DNA from: JAIEPT01 sp038217425
Lineage (GTDB): Bacteria > Planctomycetota > Planctomycetia > Gemmatales > Gemmataceae
Length of the DNA: 37,096 bases
Reading direction: 5' to 3'
Assembly: GCA_038217425.1 (NCBI GenBank)
Contig: JBBQPM010000055.1
Coordinates: 1-37,096 of the forward strand
Shown here one piece after another: positions 21,999 to 29,938 of the stretch. Position 1 is the first letter of the stretch, and each line of letters starts with the position of its first letter. Position numbers and translations under genes: made by a program. The notes under the pieces are model-generated. The model was not told where the DNA came from and ran no database searches. It saw nothing but the letters and a program-made list of their open reading frames with translations.

Positions 21999-24149
21999 AT
22001 GCCCCCACCGCCGCCGAACCTTGAGCCTGGCGAAACCGTCGTCGCCAGCTTTGACGCCGACCTCGACCAGCGCCTGGATTATGCCCAAGAGCGGATTGTC
22101 CTCACCGAGCGCCGACTGCTGGGTTTCAATGAAGGCGTTTGGCAATCCTGGACGCTCGATCCGACCGTTCGCCTGAAGACCTCCGAGCAAGGGACCGTCG
22201 GCACGCTGGAAATTCTGTCGCCCGATCGGCAGCTCGCGCACTGGCGTTACACCGCGGGATTGGTCGCCGGCGCCCGCGGGTTCGTGCAGAAATGGCAGAC
22301 GCAGAGGACCGGCATTCCGCCTGTCGCCTCGGTCTGCCCCAGTTGCGGCGGGCCGATTCCGCCGGGCGAAGATCGCTGCTACGTCTGCAATCCCCGCGAG
22401 GAGAAGAAATCCCTCGCGGCCCTACTTCGGCTCATCGGCTTTGCGAAGCCGAGGTTCGCGATGATGTTCATCGCGTTCCTTTTGACGTGGGCGAGCACCA
22501 TCGCCGCCATGATTCCGCCGTACCTCTATCGGCCCCTCATGGACGACGTGCTGATCCCGCGCGAGAACTGGAACCTCGCCCGTTGGTATCTCGCCGGCCT
22601 TCTGGGAGCCGCGGTCCTGGCGTGGATCCTCGACTGGGCCTGCTACTACGTCTCCGCCTGGGTCAGCGAACGCATCAGCGCCGACCTACGCATGCGCACT
22701 TACTCCCATCTCCAGAGGCTTTCGCTCGAATTCTTCGGCGGCAAGCGGACCGGCGACCTCATCTCGCGCATCTCCACCGACACTGATCGGCTCTGCACGT
22801 TCCTCTCGACGCACCTCGTCGATTTCATCACCAACTGCCTGATGATCGTGATGACCTCCGCGTTTCTCTTGTGGTACAACGTCCAGCTCACGCTCATCGC
22901 GCTCTTGCCGTTCCCGATCATCATGTGGCTCGTGCAATGGGCTCGCAAACGCTTCCTGTCGGGCTACCATCAAAGCAATCTCGCCTGGGCCGACATGGTC
23001 AGCGTCCTCGCCGACACCATCCCCGGCATCCGCGTGGTCAAGGCGTTCGCCCAGGAGTCGGCGGAGATTCAACGCTTCCGCGACAGCAACGACGCCGTCC
23101 TCACCTCGAACGACCGCAACAATTTTACCTATTCATTCTTCGGGCCCACCGCGACGTTCCTCACGACGATGGGGTTGCTCATCGTCTGGATGTTCGGGGC
23201 CGCGTATGTGTTCGACGCGGTCATCACGCTCGGCACGCTCACGATGTTCATCGCCTACATCACGCGGTTTTACACCAAGACCGAATCGATGATCCGCATC
23301 TTCTCGAACATCCAGCGTGCGGCCGCCAGCGCCACGCGCATCTTCGAGATCCTCGATCGCGTCCCTTCCGTCCCCGAACCGGATCAGCCCGTAATTCCCG
23401 GCCGGCTCGAAGGCAGAATCGAGTTGCAGGGCGTGCGTTTCAAGTACGGCACCCGCGAAGTGTTGCACGGCCTGGATCTCACGATCGAGCCGGGCGAAAT
23501 GGTCGGCCTGGTCGGGCATTCCGGGGCCGGCAAGAGCACCCTCATCAACCTCATCTGCCGATTCTTCGACGTGGCCGAGGGCGTCATCAAGGTCGACGGC
23601 ACGAACATCCGCTCGTTTCCGGTCGAGGATTATCGCAAGAACATCGGCATCGTCCTGCAGGATCCGTTCCTCTTTTACGGCACGATCTCCGAGAACATCG
23701 CCTACGGCAAACCCGGGGCGACGCGTGCCGAGATCCTGGACGCTGCCCGAGCCGCGCGGGCTCACGAGTTCATCCTGCGACTCCCCGACGGCTACGATTC
23801 CATCGTCGGCGAGCGCGGCCAATCGCTCTCCGGCGGCGAACGCCAACGCATCTCGATCGCCCGCGCCCTGCTCATCGACCCGCGCATCCTGATCCTCGAT
23901 GAGGCGACGTCCTCCGTCGACACGCAAACCGAGCGCGAGATACAGGCGGCTCTGGAGACGCTCATTCAGGGTCGCACGACGATTGCCATTGCACATCGGC
24001 TCAGCACGCTGCGCAAGGCGAATCGCATCGTGGTGCTCGACCGCGGCAATATTCTGGAGGTCGGATCGCATCAAGAATTGCTGATCAAGGGGGGCAAGTA
24101 CGCCGCCCTGGTCAAGGCGCAGACGCAACTCTCGCAGGCGGAGACGTAG
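21999..24149 (+). CDS. ABC exporter half-transporter with PH-like/zinc-ribbon N-terminus
   Basis: A 716-residue exporter of the MsbA/multidrug type. Residues 1-105 form a soluble beta-rich domain with ERIVLTERRLLGF, like bacterial PH-domain proteins. Next is a zinc ribbon (Cys113, Cys116, Cys127, Cys130; CPSCGG...CYVC). A six-helix membrane domain follows (about 145-450). The nucleotide-binding domain has Walker A GHSGAGKST (506-514), signature LSGGERQ (610-616), Walker B LILDEATSS and the His switch in AHRLST. It probably dimerises to export a lipid or hydrophobic compound. AAAGG lies just before ATG 21999, 4 nt after endonuclease V. The N-terminal extension is unusual for this family and may sense ligand or a partner. 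Confidence 0.92.
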   Translation: MPPPPPNLEPGETVVASFDADLDQRLDYAQERIVLTERRLLGFNEGVWQSWTLDPTVRLKTSEQGTVGTLEILSPDRQLAHWRYTAGLVAGARGFVQKWQTQRTGIPPVASVCPSCGGPIPPGEDRCYVCNPREEKKSLAALLRLIGFAKPRFAMMFIAFLLTWASTIAAMIPPYLYRPLMDDVLIPRENWNLARWYLAGLLGAAVLAWILDWACYYVSAWVSERISADLRMRTYSHLQRLSLEFFGGKRTGDLISRISTDTDRLCTFLSTHLVDFITNCLMIVMTSAFLLWYNVQLTLIALLPFPIIMWLVQWARKRFLSGYHQSNLAWADMVSVLADTIPGIRVVKAFAQESAEIQRFRDSNDAVLTSNDRNNFTYSFFGPTATFLTTMGLLIVWMFGAAYVFDAVITLGTLTMFIAYITRFYTKTESMIRIFSNIQRAAASATRIFEILDRVPSVPEPDQPVIPGRLEGRIELQGVRFKYGTREVLHGLDLTIEPGEMVGLVGHSGAGKSTLINLICRFFDVAEGVIKVDGTNIRSFPVEDYRKNIGIVLQDPFLFYGTISENIAYGKPGATRAEILDAARAARAHEFILRLPDGYDSIVGERGQSLSGGERQRISIARALLIDPRILILDEATSSVDTQTEREIQAALETLIQGRTTIAIAHRLSTLRKANRIVVLDRGNILEVGSHQELLIKGGKYAALVKAQTQLSQAET

Positions 24150-24155
24150 TCTGTT

Positions 24156-24184
24156 CTCGTTCCCGGGCTCCACCCGGGAACGAG
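24156..24184. terminator. Bidirectional 12-bp hairpin between convergent genes
   Basis: CTCGTTCCCGGG (24156-24167) and its exact complement (24173-24184) flank a CTCCA loop. It lies 6 bp after the ABC exporter stop and 7 bp before the end of the opposing DUF1501 gene. The position between convergent genes fits a terminator for both strands, although no long T-run follows. A dispersed repeat is the alternative. Confidence 0.6.
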
Positions 24185-24191
24185 GATCGGA

Positions 24192-25652
24192 TTACGCCAG
24201 GAGCGCCGGGATTAGTTGCGCCCCTTCGACGCCCGTCAACTTCTGATCGAGTCCCTGGAACTTGAACGTCAGGCGTTCGTGATCGACGCCCATGCAGCGC
24301 AGCACCGTCGCGTACATGTCGAGTAGATGGGCCGGGTTCTCGGCGATGTTGTAGCTGAAGTCGTCGGTCTCGCCGTAGGTGATGCCGCCCTTGATGCCGC
24401 CCCCCGCGAGCCACATGCAGAAGTTGCGCGGATGATGGTCTCGGCCATAATTGTCGCGCGTCAGCGTCCCTTGCGAATAGACCGTACGACCGAATTCGCC
24501 GCCCCAGATCACGAGCGTTTCATCCAGCAACCCGCGGCGTTTGAGGTCGATGACGAGCGCCGCCGTCGCCTGATCAGTGTCCATCGTTTGATTCTTGAGC
24601 GCCTGCGGCAAGTTGCCGTGCTGGTCCCAACCGCGATGCAGGATCTTGACGACGCGGGTGCCGCGCTCGATGAGGCGTCGGGCGAGCAACGCGCTGTGGG
24701 CGAACGAGCCGGGTTCGCGGACGCCGGGGCCGTAGAGGTCGAGGACGTGTTGCGGTTCGCTGGCGAGATCCACGAGGTTCGGCACGCTCGTCTGCATGCG
24801 GAAAGCCATCTCGTATTGGGCGATGCGAGTCTGCGTCTCGGGGTCGCCGAAGCGTTCGAAGTTGCGCTGGTTGAGTTGGCTGAGAGCGTCGAGCATGGTC
24901 CGTCGATCCTGGCTCGAGACGCCGGCGGGGTTTTGCACGTAGAGGACGGGATCGCCGGCGCCGCGGAGGGCGACGCCGTTGAAGCGCGTCGCGAGGAAGC
25001 CGGACGACCACATGCGCGTGAAGAGGGCCTGGCCGTTGCCCGACGCGGGGAATCTCGGCGTCAGCACCACGAACGCGGGGAGGTCGTTGCTTTCGCTCCC
25101 CAGGCCATACGCGAGCCAGGAGCCCATGCTCGGTTTGCCGGGGATTTCGCTACCGGTCATCACGAAGGTGCAGGCCGGGTCGTGGTTGATGGCGTTGGTG
25201 TGCACGGTTTTGACGACGGCGATTTCATCGACGATCTTGGCGGTGTGCGGCAAGAGTTCGCTGATCCAGGTGCCGCACTTGCCTTCGCGAGTGAACTTGA
25301 ACTTCGACGGCGCGACCGGGAAACGCTGTTGGCCGCTGGTCATGGTGGAAAGGCGTTGGCCCCCCTGCACGCTGGGGGGCAGATCGCGATCGAAGTACGC
25401 TTGTAGGCCCGGCTTGTGATCCCACAGATCGAGCTGCGACGGCGCTCCGTTCATGTGCAGGTAGATGATCGACTTCGCCTTGGGCGCGAAGTGCGGCAAC
25501 CCCGCGAGCGGCGGATGCACCCGCGCCGGCGTCTGCGCCTGGGCCGTCTTGCCGAGCAGCATGTTGAGCGCCAGTCCGCCGACGCACATGCCGGCGGAGC
25601 CGAGGAATTGGCGACGCGTTTCGTTCAGGTTGTATTCGAAGAGGGGATTCAT
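24192..25652 (-). CDS. DUF1501 protein with Tat signal (second copy)
   Basis: A 486-residue DUF1501 protein. TRRQFLGSAGMCVGGLALNM at the N-terminus is a twin-arginine signal. Family phrases are YLHMNGAPSQLDLWDHKPG, NAINHDPACTFVMTG, LHRGWDQHG, WGGEFGRT and DHHPRNFCMWLAGGG. It is clearly paralogous to the copy at 19926-21308 and shares the motif order. GGAG lies just upstream of ATG 25652. It is downstream of the PSCyt1/DUF1549/DUF1553 gene on the same strand (89 bp with a hairpin), the standard planctomycete pairing, so the two probably act together in the periplasm. The biochemical role of the pair is unknown, with suggestions ranging from polysaccharide degradation to redox chemistry. Confidence 0.93.
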   Translation of the reverse strand: MNPLFEYNLNETRRQFLGSAGMCVGGLALNMLLGKTAQAQTPARVHPPLAGLPHFAPKAKSIIYLHMNGAPSQLDLWDHKPGLQAYFDRDLPPSVQGGQRLSTMTSGQQRFPVAPSKFKFTREGKCGTWISELLPHTAKIVDEIAVVKTVHTNAINHDPACTFVMTGSEIPGKPSMGSWLAYGLGSESNDLPAFVVLTPRFPASGNGQALFTRMWSSGFLATRFNGVALRGAGDPVLYVQNPAGVSSQDRRTMLDALSQLNQRNFERFGDPETQTRIAQYEMAFRMQTSVPNLVDLASEPQHVLDLYGPGVREPGSFAHSALLARRLIERGTRVVKILHRGWDQHGNLPQALKNQTMDTDQATAALVIDLKRRGLLDETLVIWGGEFGRTVYSQGTLTRDNYGRDHHPRNFCMWLAGGGIKGGITYGETDDFSYNIAENPAHLLDMYATVLRCMGVDHERLTFKFQGLDQKLTGVEGAQLIPALLA

Positions 25653-25673
25653 GGTGATGCTCCGTGGAAAGCG

Positions 25674-25717
25674 CAGGGATGGCTATCCCTGGGAAGCCCC
25701 AGGGATAACCATCCCTG
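25674..25717. repeat. Nested palindrome between the PSD1 and DUF1501 genes
   Basis: Arms 25674-25693 and 25698-25717 pair with one mismatch around a 4-base loop, and each arm is itself near-palindromic (CAGGGAT...ATCCCTG). The direct unit is CCCAGGGAT. It lies between two genes expected to be co-transcribed, so it may set the ratio of the two mRNAs by stabilising or partly terminating the transcript. It belongs to the same style of repeat as at 9733-9760. Confidence 0.75.
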
Positions 25718-25741
25718 GGCTTTCGTCGAACGGTCCGCGTA

Positions 25742-28297
25742 TTAGTTTCGATTCACCGTCTCATCGAGATTCAGCACGAGATTCGCGATCAGAGCGTACG
25801 CCGCCACTTCCGACTCCGCGAGGCCCGTTTTCGGTTGCGATTCGCCGATGCGAACGACTTTCTTTGCAGCGTCGCCGTCCTTGGCGAAACGCGCCAGATT
25901 CTGCTCGAGCGCCTGCTGCACGATCGCCAACTCCTGCGACTCCGGCGCCCGGCTCAGCACCGTGCGGTACAGGAACGCGATCCGCTCGGCGGGCGACTTG
26001 CCCCCTTCAATAATCATCCGCTCGGCCAGGGCGCGGGCGGCCTCGAAATGCTGCACGTCGTTCATCAGTTGCAACGCCTGAAGCGGCGTGTTGCTCCGCT
26101 CCCGGCGATTGCACGACGATTCACGATTGGGGGCGTCGAAGTTCGTCAGGTACGGCGGCGGCGCCGTCCGCTTGTAAAAGACGTAGATGCTCCGGCGATA
26201 CAGGGCCGATCCCTTGTCCTGCGTGTAGGTTCCCGTGTTCGAACCGCTGAACGCGACCGGTTCCCAGATTCGCTGCGGCTGATAGGGCCGAACGCCTCGG
26301 CCTCCCATCTCGAGATGGATGAGGCCGCTCACGAACAGAGCGTTGTCGCGGATCTGTTCCGCATCCAAGCGGAAACGCGGGCCGCGCGCGACCAGGCGGT
26401 TCTCCGGGTCGCGCTTCCACAGTTCGGGCGTCACGCGCGAACTCTGCTTGAACGTCGCCGAGTGCAGCATCAGACGCGTGAGCGCCTTGACGTCCCAGTT
26501 GTTCTCACGGAACCAGACCGCGAGATGATCGAGCAACTCGGGATGGCTTGGCAACTCGCCCTGCGAACCGAAGTCGGCGCTCGACTTCACCAGGCCGACG
26601 CCGAAGTATTGTTGCCAAAATCGGTTAACGGTGACGCGGGCTGTCAGCGGTTGTTCGGGTGAGACGAGCCAGTGAGCGAGATCGAGGCGATTCGCGCGCG
26701 GCCCGACTTTCTTGATCGCGGGCAAGACGCCGAGCGTGTTCGGTTCGACCTTCTCGCCCGGCTTGGTGTATTGGCCGCGCATCATCACGAAGCTTTCGCG
26801 CGGCGCCGGCATGTCCTTGAACACGAAAGTACCCGGGATCGATTTGTCGAAATCGTCGCGTTCCTTGGTGACCGCGGCGAGTTTCTTCGTCAGTGCATCG
26901 AACTCCGGCTTGGTAAGGGCGCAGACGTGTTCGAAATAATACTCGCGCAGCTTGACCTCGTTGGCGCCCTTGAGCTTGTTCGGATCGACGACGGCGAGCT
27001 TGAGCAGATTCTTGATGTCCTGAGGCAGGGCCTTGTTGTCCTTGCCGCCGTTCTGCTTGATCCAGATTTGCAGCGACTTCGTCAGATCGAGTTTCTTGAG
27101 GTCGGCGTCTTTGACGGCCGCAGGGTCGTCGTACTTGAGCGACTTGACCTTCTCCTTGATCTCCATCTGCAGGTCGGCGATTTGCTTGACGAGCGTCGCG
27201 AGTTTTTTGTCTTGTTCCGGACTCGAGGTTTTGATGGTCGGCTCGGTGAGGAGTTTGTTGCCGTCGAGCGCGGGGCCGGCCGCGGAGTAGAAGAAGGCGT
27301 AGAGCGAGTAAAATTCCTTGGCCGAGATCGGATCGAATTTGTGATCGTGACACACGGCGCAGCCCGCGGAGAGGCCGAGCCAAACTTCAGTCATCGTACT
27401 CGTGCGATCGACGGCATTGCGGAAGACCCACTCCGAATCGATCGAGCCCCCTTCGGACGTCGTCACGTTGCAGCGGTTAAAACCGGTGGCGATGAACTGG
27501 TCGGGAGTCGGCTTGGGCAACAGATCGCCGGCGAGCTGTTCGACGGTGAAGCGGTCGAACGGCATGTTTTGATTGAACGCCTTGACGACCCAGTCGCGGT
27601 AAAGCCACATCTGCCGTTCGTTGTCCAGATGCAGGCCATGCGTGTCGGCATAGCGTGCGACGTCGAGCCAGTGCCGGGCCATCTCTTCGCCGTAGTGCTT
27701 CGATCCTAAGTAACGTTCCACCATCTTCTTGTAGGCATCGGGCGACGCGTCCTTGAGGTAGTTCTCGACTTCCGCAGGCGTCGGCGGCAGTCCCGTGAGC
27801 GTGAACGCGACCCGGCGAATCAGCGTGGGCCGATCCGCCTCGGGCGAACCGGTCAACTTCTCCTTGGCGAGCCGTTGAGCGATGAACCAATCGATTGGGT
27901 TCGCCGGCGACTTCGGCAGCGCGGTCTTGACGGGGGCCTCGAACGCCCAGTGCTTCTGGTACCCGGCCCCCTGAGCGATCCACTTCTTGAGGATCTCCTT
28001 TTCGTGGGCCTTGAGCGTCTTGTGCGACGACGGCGGCGGCATCCTCTCGTCTTGATCGTTCGAGAGAATGCGGCGCACGAGTTCGCTCGCCTCAGGCTTG
28101 CCGGCGACGATGGCGGCAGCGAGGGCGCTATCGCGCTGATCGAGCCGCAGGCCCCCCTTCTTGGCGGCGGGCCCATGGCAACTGAAGCAGGCGTCGGTGA
28201 GAATCGGGCGGACGTCGCGGTTAAACTGGATTGGCTCCTCAGCCCGGACCGAGATCGCGACGAGGGCGAGGACGGCGAGAGTGCGAAGGGAGATCAT
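25742..28297 (-). CDS. PSCyt1 / DUF1549 / DUF1553 exported protein
   Basis: An 851-residue member of the large planctomycete PSD1-type family. A Sec signal peptide (about 1-19) is followed by a PSCyt1 domain with haem site CFSCH (Cys37, Cys40, His41) and an RMPPP segment. DUF1549 starts near PANPIDWFIAQRLA (about 130-330) and includes VARYADTHG. A Lys/Asp-rich helical linker spans about 350-490. DUF1553 (about 540-830) begins at LAHWLVSPEQPLTARVTVNR and includes NDVQHFEAARALAERM. The haem makes it a probable periplasmic redox protein. No strong ribosome site precedes ATG 28297. It is upstream of the second DUF1501 gene, its usual partner, and divergent from the DUF4058 gene. Confidence 0.94.
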   Translation of the reverse strand: MISLRTLAVLALVAISVRAEEPIQFNRDVRPILTDACFSCHGPAAKKGGLRLDQRDSALAAAIVAGKPEASELVRRILSNDQDERMPPPSSHKTLKAHEKEILKKWIAQGAGYQKHWAFEAPVKTALPKSPANPIDWFIAQRLAKEKLTGSPEADRPTLIRRVAFTLTGLPPTPAEVENYLKDASPDAYKKMVERYLGSKHYGEEMARHWLDVARYADTHGLHLDNERQMWLYRDWVVKAFNQNMPFDRFTVEQLAGDLLPKPTPDQFIATGFNRCNVTTSEGGSIDSEWVFRNAVDRTSTMTEVWLGLSAGCAVCHDHKFDPISAKEFYSLYAFFYSAAGPALDGNKLLTEPTIKTSSPEQDKKLATLVKQIADLQMEIKEKVKSLKYDDPAAVKDADLKKLDLTKSLQIWIKQNGGKDNKALPQDIKNLLKLAVVDPNKLKGANEVKLREYYFEHVCALTKPEFDALTKKLAAVTKERDDFDKSIPGTFVFKDMPAPRESFVMMRGQYTKPGEKVEPNTLGVLPAIKKVGPRANRLDLAHWLVSPEQPLTARVTVNRFWQQYFGVGLVKSSADFGSQGELPSHPELLDHLAVWFRENNWDVKALTRLMLHSATFKQSSRVTPELWKRDPENRLVARGPRFRLDAEQIRDNALFVSGLIHLEMGGRGVRPYQPQRIWEPVAFSGSNTGTYTQDKGSALYRRSIYVFYKRTAPPPYLTNFDAPNRESSCNRRERSNTPLQALQLMNDVQHFEAARALAERMIIEGGKSPAERIAFLYRTVLSRAPESQELAIVQQALEQNLARFAKDGDAAKKVVRIGESQPKTGLAESEVAAYALIANLVLNLDETVNRN

Positions 28298-28364
28298 ACG
28301 TCAGTCCAAGGTGGGGATGCGGAGGGCGGGTTAGTTCCGTTATTCTACCCGGCCCAAGCGGCGC

Positions 28365-28394
28365 TTGCCAGCCCATTACGCTCGGCGGTATACT
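28365..28394 (+). promoter_or_regulatory. Sigma-70-like promoter placing the start at ATG
   Basis: TTGCCA (28365-28370) and TATACT (28389-28394) each match the -35 and -10 consensus at five of six positions, with an 18-bp spacer. A transcription start about seven bases after the -10 would be at or next to ATG 28401, so the DUF4058 mRNA may be leaderless. This is read from sequence only. Confidence 0.5.
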
Positions 28395-28400
28395 GAGGGC

Positions 28401-29198
28401 ATGAATAAACGAAGCCCCTTCCCTGGCATGGATCCTTATCTCGAAACTCGCTGGGGCGGCGTGCACCACAGTTTAATCCAATACAGCCGAGACGCCTTGC
28501 AACCACAGTTGCCGGACGACCTGCTGGCCGACATTGAAGAGCGAGTCTACGTGGAATCCGCCGAGAATCGTCGGCGTTCCATAATCCCGGATGCACGCGT
28601 TTTTGAATTGAAGGCATTCCCGTCGCTCGCCGGCAGCGTTCTCGAAACCAATGGAATTGCAGTTGCCGAGCCAAGGATCTTCTTGGAAGACGAAGCGGAG
28701 ATTACTGAGGGCTCGATCCAAATTCGCGAAGCGAGTGGAGACCGGGTCATTACCGTGATCGAGTTTTTGAGCCCCGCCAACAAATCGGGCGGCGAGGGAA
28801 CCCGTCTTTACCGGCAAAAGCAAGATGAAATCCTGCGCTCCGATACGAGCTTGGTGGAGATCGATTTGGTGCGCGCCGGTCGACGCGTACTGATTCTCGC
28901 CGCTTATCGAATCCCTGAAGAGCTACGGCACGATTCGCTAGCGTGCATTCGCCGTGCATGGAAGCCGTATCAAACCGAACTCTACAACTTCCCGTTGCGC
29001 GAGGGGCTACGTGCATTGCCGATCCCCTTGCGCGAAGGCGAGCCGCCCATTCCGCTCGATCTGCAGGCGATCCTGGATCAATGCTACCAGAACGGCCGCT
29101 ACCACACGCTCGACTACGCCAAGCCGCCTGACCCGCTGCTGCGGCCTGAAGACGCCGAGTGGGCGGAGGAAATCCTCAAGGCCGCCGGTAGGCGCTAA
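28401..29198 (+). CDS. DUF4058 family protein
   Basis: A 265-residue DUF4058 protein. The family's opening motif SPFPGMDPYLE follows the start directly (residues 5-15). Other conserved parts are DARVFEL, VIEFLSPANKSG, YRQKQDEIL, LVEIDLVRAGRR and the C-terminal ILDQCYQNGRYHTLDY. The region around 110-160 with E, SPANK and EID residues looks like a PD-(D/E)xK nuclease-type core, but activity is not established. DUF4058 genes are abundant in cyanobacteria and planctomycetes, and their role is unknown. I chose ATG 28401, which puts the motif at the normal distance; a frame extension to 28365 would overlap the promoter. It has no signal peptide and so is cytoplasmic. Confidence 0.88.
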   Translation: MNKRSPFPGMDPYLETRWGGVHHSLIQYSRDALQPQLPDDLLADIEERVYVESAENRRRSIIPDARVFELKAFPSLAGSVLETNGIAVAEPRIFLEDEAEITEGSIQIREASGDRVITVIEFLSPANKSGGEGTRLYRQKQDEILRSDTSLVEIDLVRAGRRVLILAAYRIPEELRHDSLACIRRAWKPYQTELYNFPLREGLRALPIPLREGEPPIPLDLQAILDQCYQNGRYHTLDYAKPPDPLLRPEDAEWAEEILKAAGRR

Positions 29199-29332
29199 GT
29201 CCATTCCCAGAGTCGATGAGAAGCAATGGTCGCACTCCGATCAGGCGTGGCCTTAGAGTGGATTCGACCGCACGCGCTCTTCATGGCAATTAGCCCCTGG
29301 GCTGGGCACGGGATGTGCAATGTGATTCTGGC

Positions 29333-29938
29333 ATGAACGCCAAGAATCACGACCTGGATGGCAGTGCCCCCGACAAATCCGGCGTCGCGCTCCTGTTGAT
29401 CGACGTCATCAACGATTTGGAGTTTCCCGAGGGAGACCAACTCCTGCGATACGCGCTGCCAATGGCTCGGCGAATTGCCGACCTTAAACGCCGCGCGCGA
29501 CAAGCAAAGGTTCCCGTCATCTACGCCAATGACAACTTCGGCCGCTGGCGCTCGGATCTCAACGCGCAAGTCAGTCACTGCCTCGACGACGGCGTCCGCG
29601 GTCAGGGCATCGTCGAACTGCTAAAGCCTGAGCCCGACGATTACTTCGTACTCAAGCCCAAACATTCCGGTTTCTTCTCGACGACGCTCGATACGCTTCT
29701 CGGGTACTTGCAAACCGAAACCGTGATCCTCGCCGGTATGGCGGCGAACATCTGCGTGCTGTTCACCGCGAACGACGCCTACATGCGCGATCTGAAACTG
29801 GCGGTCCCGAGCGACTGCGTCGCCTCCAATACCCCGGAAGACACTCGCTACGCGCTCGAGCAGATGCAGAAAGTATTGAAGGCAGATATTCGACCTTCAA
29901 CGGAGATGTCATTCGACGCCGAGGGAGTGAAGCCATGA
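29333..29938 (+). CDS. Isochorismatase-family cysteine hydrolase
   Basis: A 201-residue protein of the isochorismatase/nicotinamidase family. The Asp-Lys-Cys triad is visible: Asp24 in LLLIDVIND, Lys110 in KPKHSGF, and Cys141 in GMAANICVLFTANDAYMRD. The family hydrolyses isochorismate, nicotinamide, ureas and related amides; the substrate here is not readable. The start is ATG 29333, or GTG 29315 with a weak upstream GGG. Its stop overlaps the next start (ATGA), so it is translationally coupled to the DAO/Rieske oxidoreductase. No enterobactin-type or NAD-salvage genes are nearby. Cytoplasmic. Confidence 0.9.
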   Translation: MNAKNHDLDGSAPDKSGVALLLIDVINDLEFPEGDQLLRYALPMARRIADLKRRARQAKVPVIYANDNFGRWRSDLNAQVSHCLDDGVRGQGIVELLKPEPDDYFVLKPKHSGFFSTTLDTLLGYLQTETVILAGMAANICVLFTANDAYMRDLKLAVPSDCVASNTPEDTRYALEQMQKVLKADIRPSTEMSFDAEGVKP

